Of a DNA stretch of 64,000 nt, positions 17,501 through 25,329 are shown one piece after another. The stretch's first letter is position 1; every line of letters begins with the position of its first letter. The notes beneath the pieces were generated by a model, which saw only the letters and a list, made by a program, of their open reading frames with translations, was not told the origin of the DNA and ran no database searches. The position numbers and the translations under genes were made by a program. The stretch is from Halioxenophilus aromaticivorans (GTDB lineage: Bacteria; Pseudomonadota; Gammaproteobacteria; Pseudomonadales; Cellvibrionaceae): NCBI RefSeq assembly GCF_042850945.1, contig NZ_AP031496.1, positions 5,766,001 through 5,830,000 on the forward strand, given 5' to 3'.

Positions 17501-17698
17501 AACAAAACCTACAAAGATAATATCCACTTGAAATCAGAGTTCAGAGTCGGATAACAACGAAGGTGATAAATAGAACAAGCCAATAGAAAGCCAGCGCAGG
17601 CTTCTCAACCGCCTCGGTCAAAGCCCGCCCTATAAGACAGACTTCAACCAGCAGGCAGACATCAGAGCGTTAAAAACAAAGCAATGATGTCAGACAAT

Positions 17699-17721
17699 AG
17701 TGCCACCGTGTTATTGGCACT
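17699..17721 (-). terminator. Hairpin after the M3 peptidase gene
   Basis: AGTGCCA (17699-17705) pairs perfectly with TGGCACT (17715-17721) around a 9-base loop, 14 bases beyond the minus-strand peptidase stop, followed by ATTGT on that strand. It is a weak rho-independent terminator candidate. Confidence 0.5.
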
Positions 17722-17735
17722 AAGTAGAGAACAAA

Positions 17736-19637
17736 TTAAAGCAATGCCTCGATCCGATCCATAATATCGGCCATACGCCGCGCCGTGGCTTGATAGGGCT
17801 CAGGCGTGGCCATATCCAAACCGGCTTGTTTTAAAATATTGTAAGGATGATCGGAGCCGCCGGCTTTGAGTACATCGATAAAGGCATCGCGCACCGCGGT
17901 GTCACCGGCCAACAGTTGCTCGGCGAACCAGGCCGCACCCGCCATGGACGTGGCGTATTGAAAGACGTAAAAGTCGTAGTAGAAATGCGGAATGTAGGCC
18001 CACTCGTTGGTGTATACATCGTCAATTTTTAACACGCCTTCATCGTGGCCGTGGTATTTTTTCAACAGCTCACCGTACAGCTCAGATAGCTTGGCACCGG
18101 TTAGCGGCTCGCCGGCTTCGGCGGTTTCGTGAATCAGTAACTCAAACTCGGCAAACATGGTTTGGCGGTAAAAGGTACCTCGCACCGACTCCAACGCCTG
18201 GCCCAGGTAAAAGAGTTTTTCTTCTTTGGTTTCGGCCCGCTCAATTAAATACTCCTCCAATAAAATCTCGTTGATGATGGAGGCAATTTCAGCGGTAAAG
18301 GTGGAATAGTCGGCTTTTTCAAACGGCTGATTGTCGTTGGCCAGCATGGAATGCACGGCGTGGCCCCACTCGTGGGCGTAGGTGGATAACGACTCGTAGT
18401 CATCGTTGTGGTTGAGCAGCACAAACGGATGCACATCGTAGAGCGAGCCATTCATATAGGCGCCGGAACGCTTGCCCGGTTGCGGATACACGTGGGCCCA
18501 ATTGGCGTTAAGTGCGGTTTCCAAACGCGAGTAGTATTCATCGCCCAATGGCTTTAGCACCTCCAGCGTCATACGTTTGCTGGTGTCTAAATCGAAGGTT
18601 TTATCCAGTTCCACCAGCGAAGGATAGATATCGTAATAGCGCATATCGTCAATGCCCAGGATGCGGCCGCGCAGGGCAAAGTAGCGGTGCAACACCGGCA
18701 GGCTGTTATTAACTTCTTTAACTAAGGTGCGGTACACGTCCTCGGGCAGATGCTCTTCTTCCAACTGTTGCTGCAACACAGAATCGTAATTGCGCGCCTT
18801 GGCCAAAAACACGTTGGCCTGCACTTCGGTATTCAGAATTTGGCCCAGGCTGTCTTGGTAGTCGTCCCACACCTGCCAAAAGGTATCGAACACTAATTTG
18901 CGGTCTTCACGGTTGGCGGTGCTGCGGCCCCGGGCATAGCCGGCCTGGTTAAGCAGTAGGGTTTCGCCGGTGGAGAGCATGACATCCGGCCAGGGCATGT
19001 CGGCGTTGGCCAACAGCTCGTATATTTGATTGGGGCTGGTGAGCACATCCATGGCCGAGGCCAGCAATTGTTCGCCTTGCTCGTCCAATAAATGGTCGGC
19101 CTGCTCCAAGGTGCTCAGCAAATAAAAGTCGAACGGCTCTAGCCGCTCCTCGCGTTTAATATACTTATTTACTTTTTTAGCGCCCAACGACAGGATTTCG
19201 GGCTCCAACCACGCCAACGCTTGGCCATAGCTGGAGTACACCGAACGCGCTTTGGCCAACATGGCTTGGCTTTCCGCCACGCGTTGATCGGCATCCATGA
19301 TTAGGTTGGCGTAGACATAGGCGCGCAGCAGTTCCTTTTGCACACCGGAAATCTGCTCCAGCGTATCGGCCATGGTGCCGGCGTTTTTGCCCAGGGAGCC
19401 TTTTAGCTCTGGCAAGCCGGCGATGCGTTTCTCCAGCTCGGCGATGGCATCGTGCCAGGCGGCAAGGTTGGGGTAGATTTCAGTTAGGTCCCACGCCACC
19501 ACTGGTGTCGACGGCTTGGCCTCAGCCTGCGCCACCGTGGGCTGCCAGGCAAAAGTCGCCACGGCGGTTACGGCCGCCATGGCCAGGGGTAGGATGCGCT
19601 GTTTTAGGGTGGCTGAGTTAAGGTTTGCTAACGCCAT
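17736..19637 (-). CDS. Exported M3-family metallopeptidase (oligoendopeptidase F-like)
   Basis: A 633-residue protein with a signal peptide (hydrophobic LPLAMAAVTAVATFAW ending in VAQAEA), so it is probably periplasmic. The mature part is an M3B oligoendopeptidase F. The zinc motif HEWGH is at residues 422-426 in YAHEWGHAVHSML, with downstream EIASIINEILLEE supplying the third ligand glutamate. It degrades short peptides. PepF enzymes are usually cytoplasmic, so the signal peptide is worth noting, though exported versions are known in this group of bacteria. It is monocistronic, with a terminator-like hairpin at 17699-17721. Confidence 0.92.
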   Translation of the reverse strand: MALANLNSATLKQRILPLAMAAVTAVATFAWQPTVAQAEAKPSTPVVAWDLTEIYPNLAAWHDAIAELEKRIAGLPELKGSLGKNAGTMADTLEQISGVQKELLRAYVYANLIMDADQRVAESQAMLAKARSVYSSYGQALAWLEPEILSLGAKKVNKYIKREERLEPFDFYLLSTLEQADHLLDEQGEQLLASAMDVLTSPNQIYELLANADMPWPDVMLSTGETLLLNQAGYARGRSTANREDRKLVFDTFWQVWDDYQDSLGQILNTEVQANVFLAKARNYDSVLQQQLEEEHLPEDVYRTLVKEVNNSLPVLHRYFALRGRILGIDDMRYYDIYPSLVELDKTFDLDTSKRMTLEVLKPLGDEYYSRLETALNANWAHVYPQPGKRSGAYMNGSLYDVHPFVLLNHNDDYESLSTYAHEWGHAVHSMLANDNQPFEKADYSTFTAEIASIINEILLEEYLIERAETKEEKLFYLGQALESVRGTFYRQTMFAEFELLIHETAEAGEPLTGAKLSELYGELLKKYHGHDEGVLKIDDVYTNEWAYIPHFYYDFYVFQYATSMAGAAWFAEQLLAGDTAVRDAFIDVLKAGGSDHPYNILKQAGLDMATPEPYQATARRMADIMDRIEALL

Positions 19638-19872
19638 GCTGATTGTGTTCCCTATGTTATATGGTGTGGTGTGGCTTGGCCGATCATTGCCCTGGGCAGT
19701 GGCCTAGTCCCGGCGTAGTCCCGGCTTAAGTGGCCCGGCTTAGTTTTTCGACGAAATAGACAACAAATTCCGCAGTTAGTGTGGAGCTAATCTGGTGGCG
19801 GCCCGAGCATAGGATGCTGTAAAGCCACAAAGGGTTGCTTACAAAGCTTGCTGGGCTGACGGCCTGTAAGCG

Positions 19873-19901
19873 CTTCTATATAAACTCCTTTTATATAGAA
19901 G
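19873..19901 (-). terminator. Hairpin overlapping the end of the LysR gene
   Basis: CTTCTATATAAA (19873-19884) and TTTATATAGAAG (19890-19901) form a perfect 12-base inverted repeat with a 5-base loop. It includes the stop codon of the LysR-type gene. The stem is AT-rich and lacks a T-run after it, so it may act as an mRNA end-stabiliser rather than a terminator. Confidence 0.5.
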
Positions 19902-20739
19902 AAGCAACGAAGTCCGCCAACAGGCCCACGGCCTCGGATTGATTATTGCTGGGCCGAGTTAAGCTCACCCCCACGGTACCCAGGCTGGGTAACAATGGGC
20001 TGGGCTTTAACACACTGAGATTTTCCGGCACCGTGCTGCGCGCCAGTGGGGTAATGCCCAGCCCCTCGTTAATGGCGGCGGTAATGCCCGATAAATCCGG
20101 GTTGGTGTAGGTCACCCGCCAGGACAGGCCTTCTGTGCGCAGCCGCGCTAGGGCTCTGCCGCGATAAACACAGCCGTCCGGAGCCACAATCAGCGGGATG
20201 GGACTGTTCTCGGCCAGGCTTTCCCGGCCGTTGCCCACCCACACCAGCTCCTCTTCTTTAACTAAGGCATTACCGGCGGTCTCTGGCCGGTCGTGCAGGG
20301 CCAGCACCAAATCAAATTGATTACGCTGCGGCTCACTGAGCAGGGCTTTGCTTAAGGCACTGGTGACTTCTAGGGTAATGTTGGGGTAGGCCCGGGCAAA
20401 CTGACCCACAATTTTAGGCAGTACCGTGGTGGCAAACTCGCTGGGGATACCAAAATGCACCCGACCAATGACCGCCGTGGTTTGGAACTCGGCCAGTAAT
20501 CGGTCGTTGAGCGCCAGTATTTGCTTGGCATACCTGTAAAGCACCCGGCCGTGGCTGTTAAGCTCTACCGGCGGGCCAACACGCTCCATTAACTTTTGGC
20601 CAACAAAATCTTGCAGGCGTTTTATTTGCAAACTTACCGCCGGCTGCGAACGCCCCAACACATCGGCCGCCGCCGTGTAGCCGCCACTTTCCACCACCGT
20701 TACAAAGGCGCGCAGCAGGTCGGATGGTATGTTTCTCAT
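19891..20739 (-). CDS. LysR-family transcriptional regulator
   Basis: A 282-residue LysR protein from the ATG at 20739 (MRNIPSDLLRAFV). A longer frame upstream would run into the shared promoter and is not coding-like. The N-terminal winged helix includes TAAADVLGRSQPAVSLQIKRLQ. A co-inducer-binding domain starts near residue 90 (GRVHFGIPSEF). The DNA-binding region resembles the LrhA-type branch more than GcvA. It is divergent from gcvT, and a perfect dyad with the LysR T-N11-A pattern lies between the two starts. It probably controls gcvTP or itself; the effector is unknown. Confidence 0.92.
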   Translation of the reverse strand: MRNIPSDLLRAFVTVVESGGYTAAADVLGRSQPAVSLQIKRLQDFVGQKLMERVGPPVELNSHGRVLYRYAKQILALNDRLLAEFQTTAVIGRVHFGIPSEFATTVLPKIVGQFARAYPNITLEVTSALSKALLSEPQRNQFDLVLALHDRPETAGNALVKEEELVWVGNGRESLAENSPIPLIVAPDGCVYRGRALARLRTEGLSWRVTYTNPDLSGITAAINEGLGITPLARSTVPENLSVLKPSPLLPSLGTVGVSLTRPSNNQSEAVGLLADFVASSI

Positions 20740-20761
20740 CGCTTCGCCACCATTTACATTG

Positions 20762-20814
20762 TTAATAGTTGGATTATAACTATTAATTAAACTTATTGGC
20801 GGCCGGGCTATACA
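20762..20814 (+). promoter_or_regulatory. LysR operator dyad and gcvT promoter region
   Basis: TTAATAGTT (20762-20770) and AACTATTAA (20778-20786) form a perfect 9-base inverted repeat with a 7-base spacer, containing the T-N11-A signature (T20766 to A20778). Just downstream, TTAAAC (20787-20792) and TATACA (20809-20814) could be weak -35 and -10 boxes for gcvT, with 16-base spacing. An operator abutting a poor -35 box is the usual arrangement for LysR activation. The dyad is seen directly; the promoter call is tentative. Confidence 0.6.
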
Positions 20815-20861
20815 ATTGCGGGTTTTTCCACCGCCCAAACCGTTTACTCCGAGGCCCAGTT

Positions 20862-21983
20862 ATGACGCAGGACGCCGAACTACTTACCACCGCGCTGAAC
20901 GACCTACACATTTCGCTGGGCGCCAAGATGGTGCCATTTGCCGGTTACAGCATGCCCGTGCAATACCCAGCCGGGGTTAAAAGTGAGCACTTACACACTC
21001 GAAATGCAGCGGGTTTGTTTGATGTATCCCACATGGGCCAAGTGCTGGTGCGCGGCCCCAATGCCTGCGAACAGCTGGAGAAACTGATCCCGGTGGACCT
21101 GGGCTCCTTGGCCATTGGTAGCCAAAGCTACGGTGTTTTTAGCAATGAGCAGGGCGGCATACTGGACGATTTGATCATTGCACGCTGGGCCAAGAACTTG
21201 TTCTTTATTGTGGTCAACGCGGCCTGCAAACACCAAGATATCGCCCACCTAGAGCAACACCTGGAAGATTGCGAGGTGGATTACCTGGAAGACCGCGCAC
21301 TACTGGCTCTGCAAGGCCCCCAGGCCGCCGACGTCATGGCGCGCTTTAGCGCTGAAGCCTGCCAGCTGACCTTTATGCAAAGCGCGCAAATTACCATCCA
21401 AGGCTTGGACTGCTTTGTTAGCCGCTCCGGCTACACCGGCGAGGACGGCTTTGAAATCTCTGTGCCCGCCGCAGACGCCACCGACTTTGCCGCCCAACTG
21501 CTGGCCGAGCCGGAGGTTGAAGCCATTGGCCTGGGTGCCCGGGACTCCTTGCGTTTAGAGGCTGGCCTGTGCCTCTACGGTCAGGACATGGACGCCGGTA
21601 CCAACTTGGCCGAAGCCAATCTGTTGTGGTCCATCAGCGCTAAGCGCCGCGCCAAGGGCGACAACCCCGGCGGCTTTTTAGGGGCCGAGGCACTGTTTGC
21701 CGCCCAGACCAACGGCGTGGCCAAAAAGCGCATTGGCTTTGAAGTCAATGCCAAAACTCCTGTACGCCACGGCGCTGAAATTGCCGACCAACACGGTACC
21801 GTAGTGGGCGAGGTTACCAGCGGCGGGTTCGGACCAAGCCTAAACAAACCAATGGGAATGGGGTATGTAAGTACTGACTTGTCTAAGTTGGGTACCGAGC
21901 TATTTGCCATCGTGCGCGGCAAACAGGTGCCCATTACGGTGGCCAAAACACCGTTTGTGCCGCAGCGTTACTACCGCGGCTAA
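20862..21983 (+). CDS. gcvT: Glycine cleavage system aminomethyltransferase (T protein)
   Basis: A 373-residue T protein starting at the ATG at 20862 (MTQDAELLTTALNDLH) with GAGG upstream. It transfers the aminomethyl carbon from lipoyl-H protein to tetrahydrofolate and releases ammonia. Family marks are MVPFAGYSMPVQY, the substrate aspartate in FDVSHMGQV, SRSGYTGEDGFEI, and GLGARDSLRLEAGLCLYG. The C-terminal PVRHGAEI...GEVTSGGFGPSL follows. It is followed 88 bases later by gcvP. The H protein gene is not between or near them. Confidence 0.96.
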   Translation: MTQDAELLTTALNDLHISLGAKMVPFAGYSMPVQYPAGVKSEHLHTRNAAGLFDVSHMGQVLVRGPNACEQLEKLIPVDLGSLAIGSQSYGVFSNEQGGILDDLIIARWAKNLFFIVVNAACKHQDIAHLEQHLEDCEVDYLEDRALLALQGPQAADVMARFSAEACQLTFMQSAQITIQGLDCFVSRSGYTGEDGFEISVPAADATDFAAQLLAEPEVEAIGLGARDSLRLEAGLCLYGQDMDAGTNLAEANLLWSISAKRRAKGDNPGGFLGAEALFAAQTNGVAKKRIGFEVNAKTPVRHGAEIADQHGTVVGEVTSGGFGPSLNKPMGMGYVSTDLSKLGTELFAIVRGKQVPITVAKTPFVPQRYYRG

Positions 21984-22071
21984 CAACCCTCGTTATTCAC
22001 TATCAGCCGCCAGCCAGAAGCCGCTGGCGGGCGACTGCTAAATTATCCACACCACTTGTTTAGGAACCACC

Positions 22072-24927
22072 ATGAGCGTGTTGAGCGATACCCCCAACTG
22101 GCAAGACTTTTCCCATCGCCACATTGGCCCCGAAACCCGTGAACAGCAACAGATGCTAGAGGTCTTGGGCTACGCCACCATGGCGGAGTTTATCGCCCAG
22201 GTGGTGCCAGAGAATATTCGCCAACAAACGCCCAGCCAGCTGCCTGCACCCTTGGCCGAAACCGATGCCCTGGCAGCATTGCAGGCAAAGGCTGCCAAAA
22301 ACCAAGTGATGCGCTCATTCATTGGCCAGGGATACTACGGCACCTACACGCCGGGGGTGATTTTGCGCAATATCCTGGAAAACCCCGCCTGGTACACAGC
22401 CTACACGCCCTACCAGCCAGAGATTTCCCAGGGCCGCCTGGAAGCGCTGTTGAACTTCCAAACCATGATTACCGAGTTGTCTGGTATGGACATCGCCAGT
22501 GCCTCCCTGCTGGACGAAGCCACCGCCGCCGCCGAAGCCATGACCCTGTGCCAGCGCATGGGCAAAAACAAAGGCAAGGTGTTTTTTATCGATGAACACT
22601 GCCTGCCGCAAACCATCGAAGTGGTACAAACCCGGGCCGAGCCGCTGGATATTGACGTTCGCATTGGTAACCCATTCAAAGACATCACCGACGACTGCTT
22701 TGGCGTGCTGTTGCAGTACCCCGGCGTAAACGGTGAGGTTGCCGATTTCACCGCCGTTATCGAACAGGCCCATGAGCACAAAACCCTGGTGGCCGTGGCC
22801 GCCGACCTGCTGAGCCTGGTGCTGCTGAAATCCCCAGGCGAGATGGGCGCGGATATTACCGTGGGCAGCAGCCAGCGCTTTGGTGTGCCCATGGGCTTTG
22901 GTGGCCCCCACGCCGGCTTTATGGCCACCCGCGAAGCCTACAAGCGTTCACTGCCCGGCCGCTTGGTGGGTGTATCCAAGGATGCCGATGGCAATACTGC
23001 CCTGCGCCTGGCCTTGCAAACCCGCGAGCAACACATCCGCCGCGAAAAGGCCACCAGTAACATTTGTACCGCCCAGGTATTGTTGGCCGTGCTGGCTAGC
23101 ATGTACGCTGTCTACCACGGCCCACAGGGGTTGCGCGCCATTGCCCAACGCGTGCACGCCAGCGCCAGCGCGCTAGCTACCAGCCTGAAATTTTTGGGGG
23201 TGGAGGTGTGCAACGAGCAGTTCTTCGACACACTTACCCTCAACACCGGCAATAAAACCGCCAGCATTCATGAGGCCGCCCACAAGGCCGGCATCAATCT
23301 GCGCCACATCAACGGCGAGCAATTGGGCATTTCGGTGGACGAGACCACCAGTGCTGCGGACATCAACGCCTTGTTGAGCTTATTTGGCGGCAGCGAGCTG
23401 GACGCCGAAGCCGCTATCAACAACGCCGACTGGGCCATTGGTGAGGCCATGCGCCGCCAGGGCCCGGCGCTGCAGCACCCAATCTTTAACCGCTACCACA
23501 GCGAAACCGAAATGCTGCGCTACATCCGCAGCCTATCGGACAAAGACATCGCCCTGGACCGCGCCATGATTCCGCTGGGCTCCTGCACCATGAAGCTCAA
23601 CGCCACTAGCGAGATGATCCCGGTGACCTGGCCGGAGTTTGCCAACATTCACCCACACGCGCCGGCGGAGCAAACCCAGGGCTACGTGGAGATGATTACC
23701 GAGCTGGAGCAACAGCTGTGTGAGATTACCGGTTATGCCGCTATTTCCCTGCAGCCCAATGCCGGCTCCCAGGGCGAATACGCAGGCTTATTGGCCATCC
23801 GGGGCTACCACCGCGCCCGCAATGAAGGCCATCGCAATATTTGTTTGATTCCGTCATCCGCCCACGGCACCAACCCAGCTTCGGCGCAAATGTGCGGCAT
23901 GAAGGTGGTTGTGGTTGCCTGTGACAACAACGGCAATATCAACGTCGACGACCTGCGCACTAAGGCCGAAGCCCACAGCTCAAGCCTTGCCGCGATTATG
24001 ATTACTTACCCGTCCACCCACGGGGTGTTTGAGGAATCGGTAACGGAAGTGTGCGACATCGTGCACCAACACGGTGGCCAGGTGTATATCGACGGCGCCA
24101 ACCTAAACGCCATGGTAGGCTTGTGCCAGCCAGGGCAATTCGGCGGCGACGTATCCCACCTCAACCTCCACAAAACCTTTTGTATTCCCCACGGTGGCGG
24201 TGGCCCCGGTGTTGGCCCTGTCGCGGTAGCCGCGCATCTGGCGGAGTTTTTACCGAATCATGCCGCCCACGCCAGCAACGAGCAGGGCGTAGGCCCGGTA
24301 TCCGCTGCGCAATACGGCAGCGCCAGCATTCTGCCCATTACCTGGATGTACATTCAAATGATGGGCGCCGATGGTTTGGTACGCGCCACCGAAGCGGCCA
24401 TTCTTAACGCCAACTACATCGCCCACAAATTAAAAACCGCCTACCCAGTGCTTTACACCGGAGCCAGCGGCTTGGTGGCCCACGAATGTATTTTGGATTT
24501 GCGCCCGTTAAAAGACATCACCGGTGTTACCGTAGATGACATCGCCAAGCGCTTAATTGACTACGGCTTCCACGCACCGACCATGTCTTTCCCGGTGGCC
24601 GGCACCTTGATGATTGAGCCCACCGAAAGTGAACCACTGCAGGAGCTGGACCGCTTTATCGACGCCATGCTCACCATCCGCCGAGAAATCGACGACGTAC
24701 AGCAAGGCACCACCGATTACGAAGACAGCCCACTGCACAACGCACCCCACACCGCCCTTCGCCTACTGGCCAGCGACTGGCAACACGGCTACAGCCGCGA
24801 GCAAGCGGCCTACCCCGTGGCCAGCCTAAAGCTGAATAAATACTGGCCGCCGGTGGCACGGGTGGATAACGTGTACGGCGATAAGAATTTGGTGTGTGCT
24901 TGTTTACCGATATCTGAATATGAGTAA
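22072..24927 (+). CDS. gcvP: Glycine dehydrogenase (decarboxylating), P protein
   Basis: A 951-residue P protein of the long, single-chain type with two tandem aminotransferase-fold halves. It decarboxylates glycine with pyridoxal phosphate and passes the methylamine to the H protein. The N-terminus (FSHRHIGPE) and FIGQGYYGTYTPGVI are typical. The PLP-binding lysine is K701 in LNLHKTFCIPHGGGGPG. Length matches the family. It is co-directional with gcvT, with a short spacer and its own weak ribosome site. No gcvH is present in the window, so the third component must be encoded elsewhere. Confidence 0.97.
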   Translation: MSVLSDTPNWQDFSHRHIGPETREQQQMLEVLGYATMAEFIAQVVPENIRQQTPSQLPAPLAETDALAALQAKAAKNQVMRSFIGQGYYGTYTPGVILRNILENPAWYTAYTPYQPEISQGRLEALLNFQTMITELSGMDIASASLLDEATAAAEAMTLCQRMGKNKGKVFFIDEHCLPQTIEVVQTRAEPLDIDVRIGNPFKDITDDCFGVLLQYPGVNGEVADFTAVIEQAHEHKTLVAVAADLLSLVLLKSPGEMGADITVGSSQRFGVPMGFGGPHAGFMATREAYKRSLPGRLVGVSKDADGNTALRLALQTREQHIRREKATSNICTAQVLLAVLASMYAVYHGPQGLRAIAQRVHASASALATSLKFLGVEVCNEQFFDTLTLNTGNKTASIHEAAHKAGINLRHINGEQLGISVDETTSAADINALLSLFGGSELDAEAAINNADWAIGEAMRRQGPALQHPIFNRYHSETEMLRYIRSLSDKDIALDRAMIPLGSCTMKLNATSEMIPVTWPEFANIHPHAPAEQTQGYVEMITELEQQLCEITGYAAISLQPNAGSQGEYAGLLAIRGYHRARNEGHRNICLIPSSAHGTNPASAQMCGMKVVVVACDNNGNINVDDLRTKAEAHSSSLAAIMITYPSTHGVFEESVTEVCDIVHQHGGQVYIDGANLNAMVGLCQPGQFGGDVSHLNLHKTFCIPHGGGGPGVGPVAVAAHLAEFLPNHAAHASNEQGVGPVSAAQYGSASILPITWMYIQMMGADGLVRATEAAILNANYIAHKLKTAYPVLYTGASGLVAHECILDLRPLKDITGVTVDDIAKRLIDYGFHAPTMSFPVAGTLMIEPTESEPLQELDRFIDAMLTIRREIDDVQQGTTDYEDSPLHNAPHTALRLLASDWQHGYSREQAAYPVASLKLNKYWPPVARVDNVYGDKNLVCACLPISEYE

Positions 24928-25022
24928 TTAGTTTGCGATTCAAGTCATGCGGTTGTGGGTGTAAACTAACGTAGCGGGACTCAATTGTAGTTTCGACATA
25001 AAATCACACTAAGCGCAAAGCA

Positions 25023-25259
25023 ATGAACGACTACGACAACCTACCCGATGTACGCGATGGCCTGAATCGTAAAGAGCGGGCTATTTTGTATTGTTTGCAT
25101 GAAACGCAAAAGGAGATGGGAGGGCGTAATGTGCCCACTATAATGTTGTATGGCCGGGTGTGTGAGTTGGTGGATATTAGCCAGCAGGAATTCCAAATCA
25201 TACTGGCGCGCTTTACGGGTCTAACCAAAAATTCTAATAGCCCATCGCACTCCGGTTGA
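25023..25259 (+). CDS. Small uncharacterised protein
   Basis: A 78-residue soluble, charged protein, rich in helices by eye: LNRKERAILYCLHETQKEMG, then VPTIMLYGRVCELVDISQQEF. The last 12 residues look like random tail. The first 65 residues have the balanced composition of a real, small winged-helix-like or adaptor domain, but I cannot name a family. The ribosome site is weak. It follows gcvP by 95 bases in the same direction and is closed by an inverted repeat (25248-25302). Confidence 0.55.
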   Translation: MNDYDNLPDVRDGLNRKERAILYCLHETQKEMGGRNVPTIMLYGRVCELVDISQQEFQIILARFTGLTKNSNSPSHSG

Positions 25260-25302
25260 GAGGCTTTCACTTCTGATTTGAAATTCAGCACTGACCGGAG
25301 TG
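25248..25302. terminator. Inverted repeat between converging genes
   Basis: CACTCCGGT (25248-25256) and ACCGGAGTG (25294-25302) are perfect complements 37 bases apart. They lie between the plus-strand small gene, whose stop is inside the structure, and the minus-strand hybrid kinase. The position fits a bidirectional termination structure. The long loop and absent T-run make it weak. Confidence 0.4.
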
Positions 25303-25329
25303 TTTAATGCCCGCTCTTTAAGCGGATTG

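Noticed and set aside
20740..20861. Possible glycine riboswitch upstream of gcvT
   Set aside because: Only 122 bases separate the divergent starts and they hold the LysR dyad; there is no room for or sign of the aptamer.
22315..22911. 198-residue minus-strand frame inside gcvP
   Set aside because: Antisense shadow of a GC-rich conserved gene; His/Gly-rich composition is the mirror of gcvP codons.
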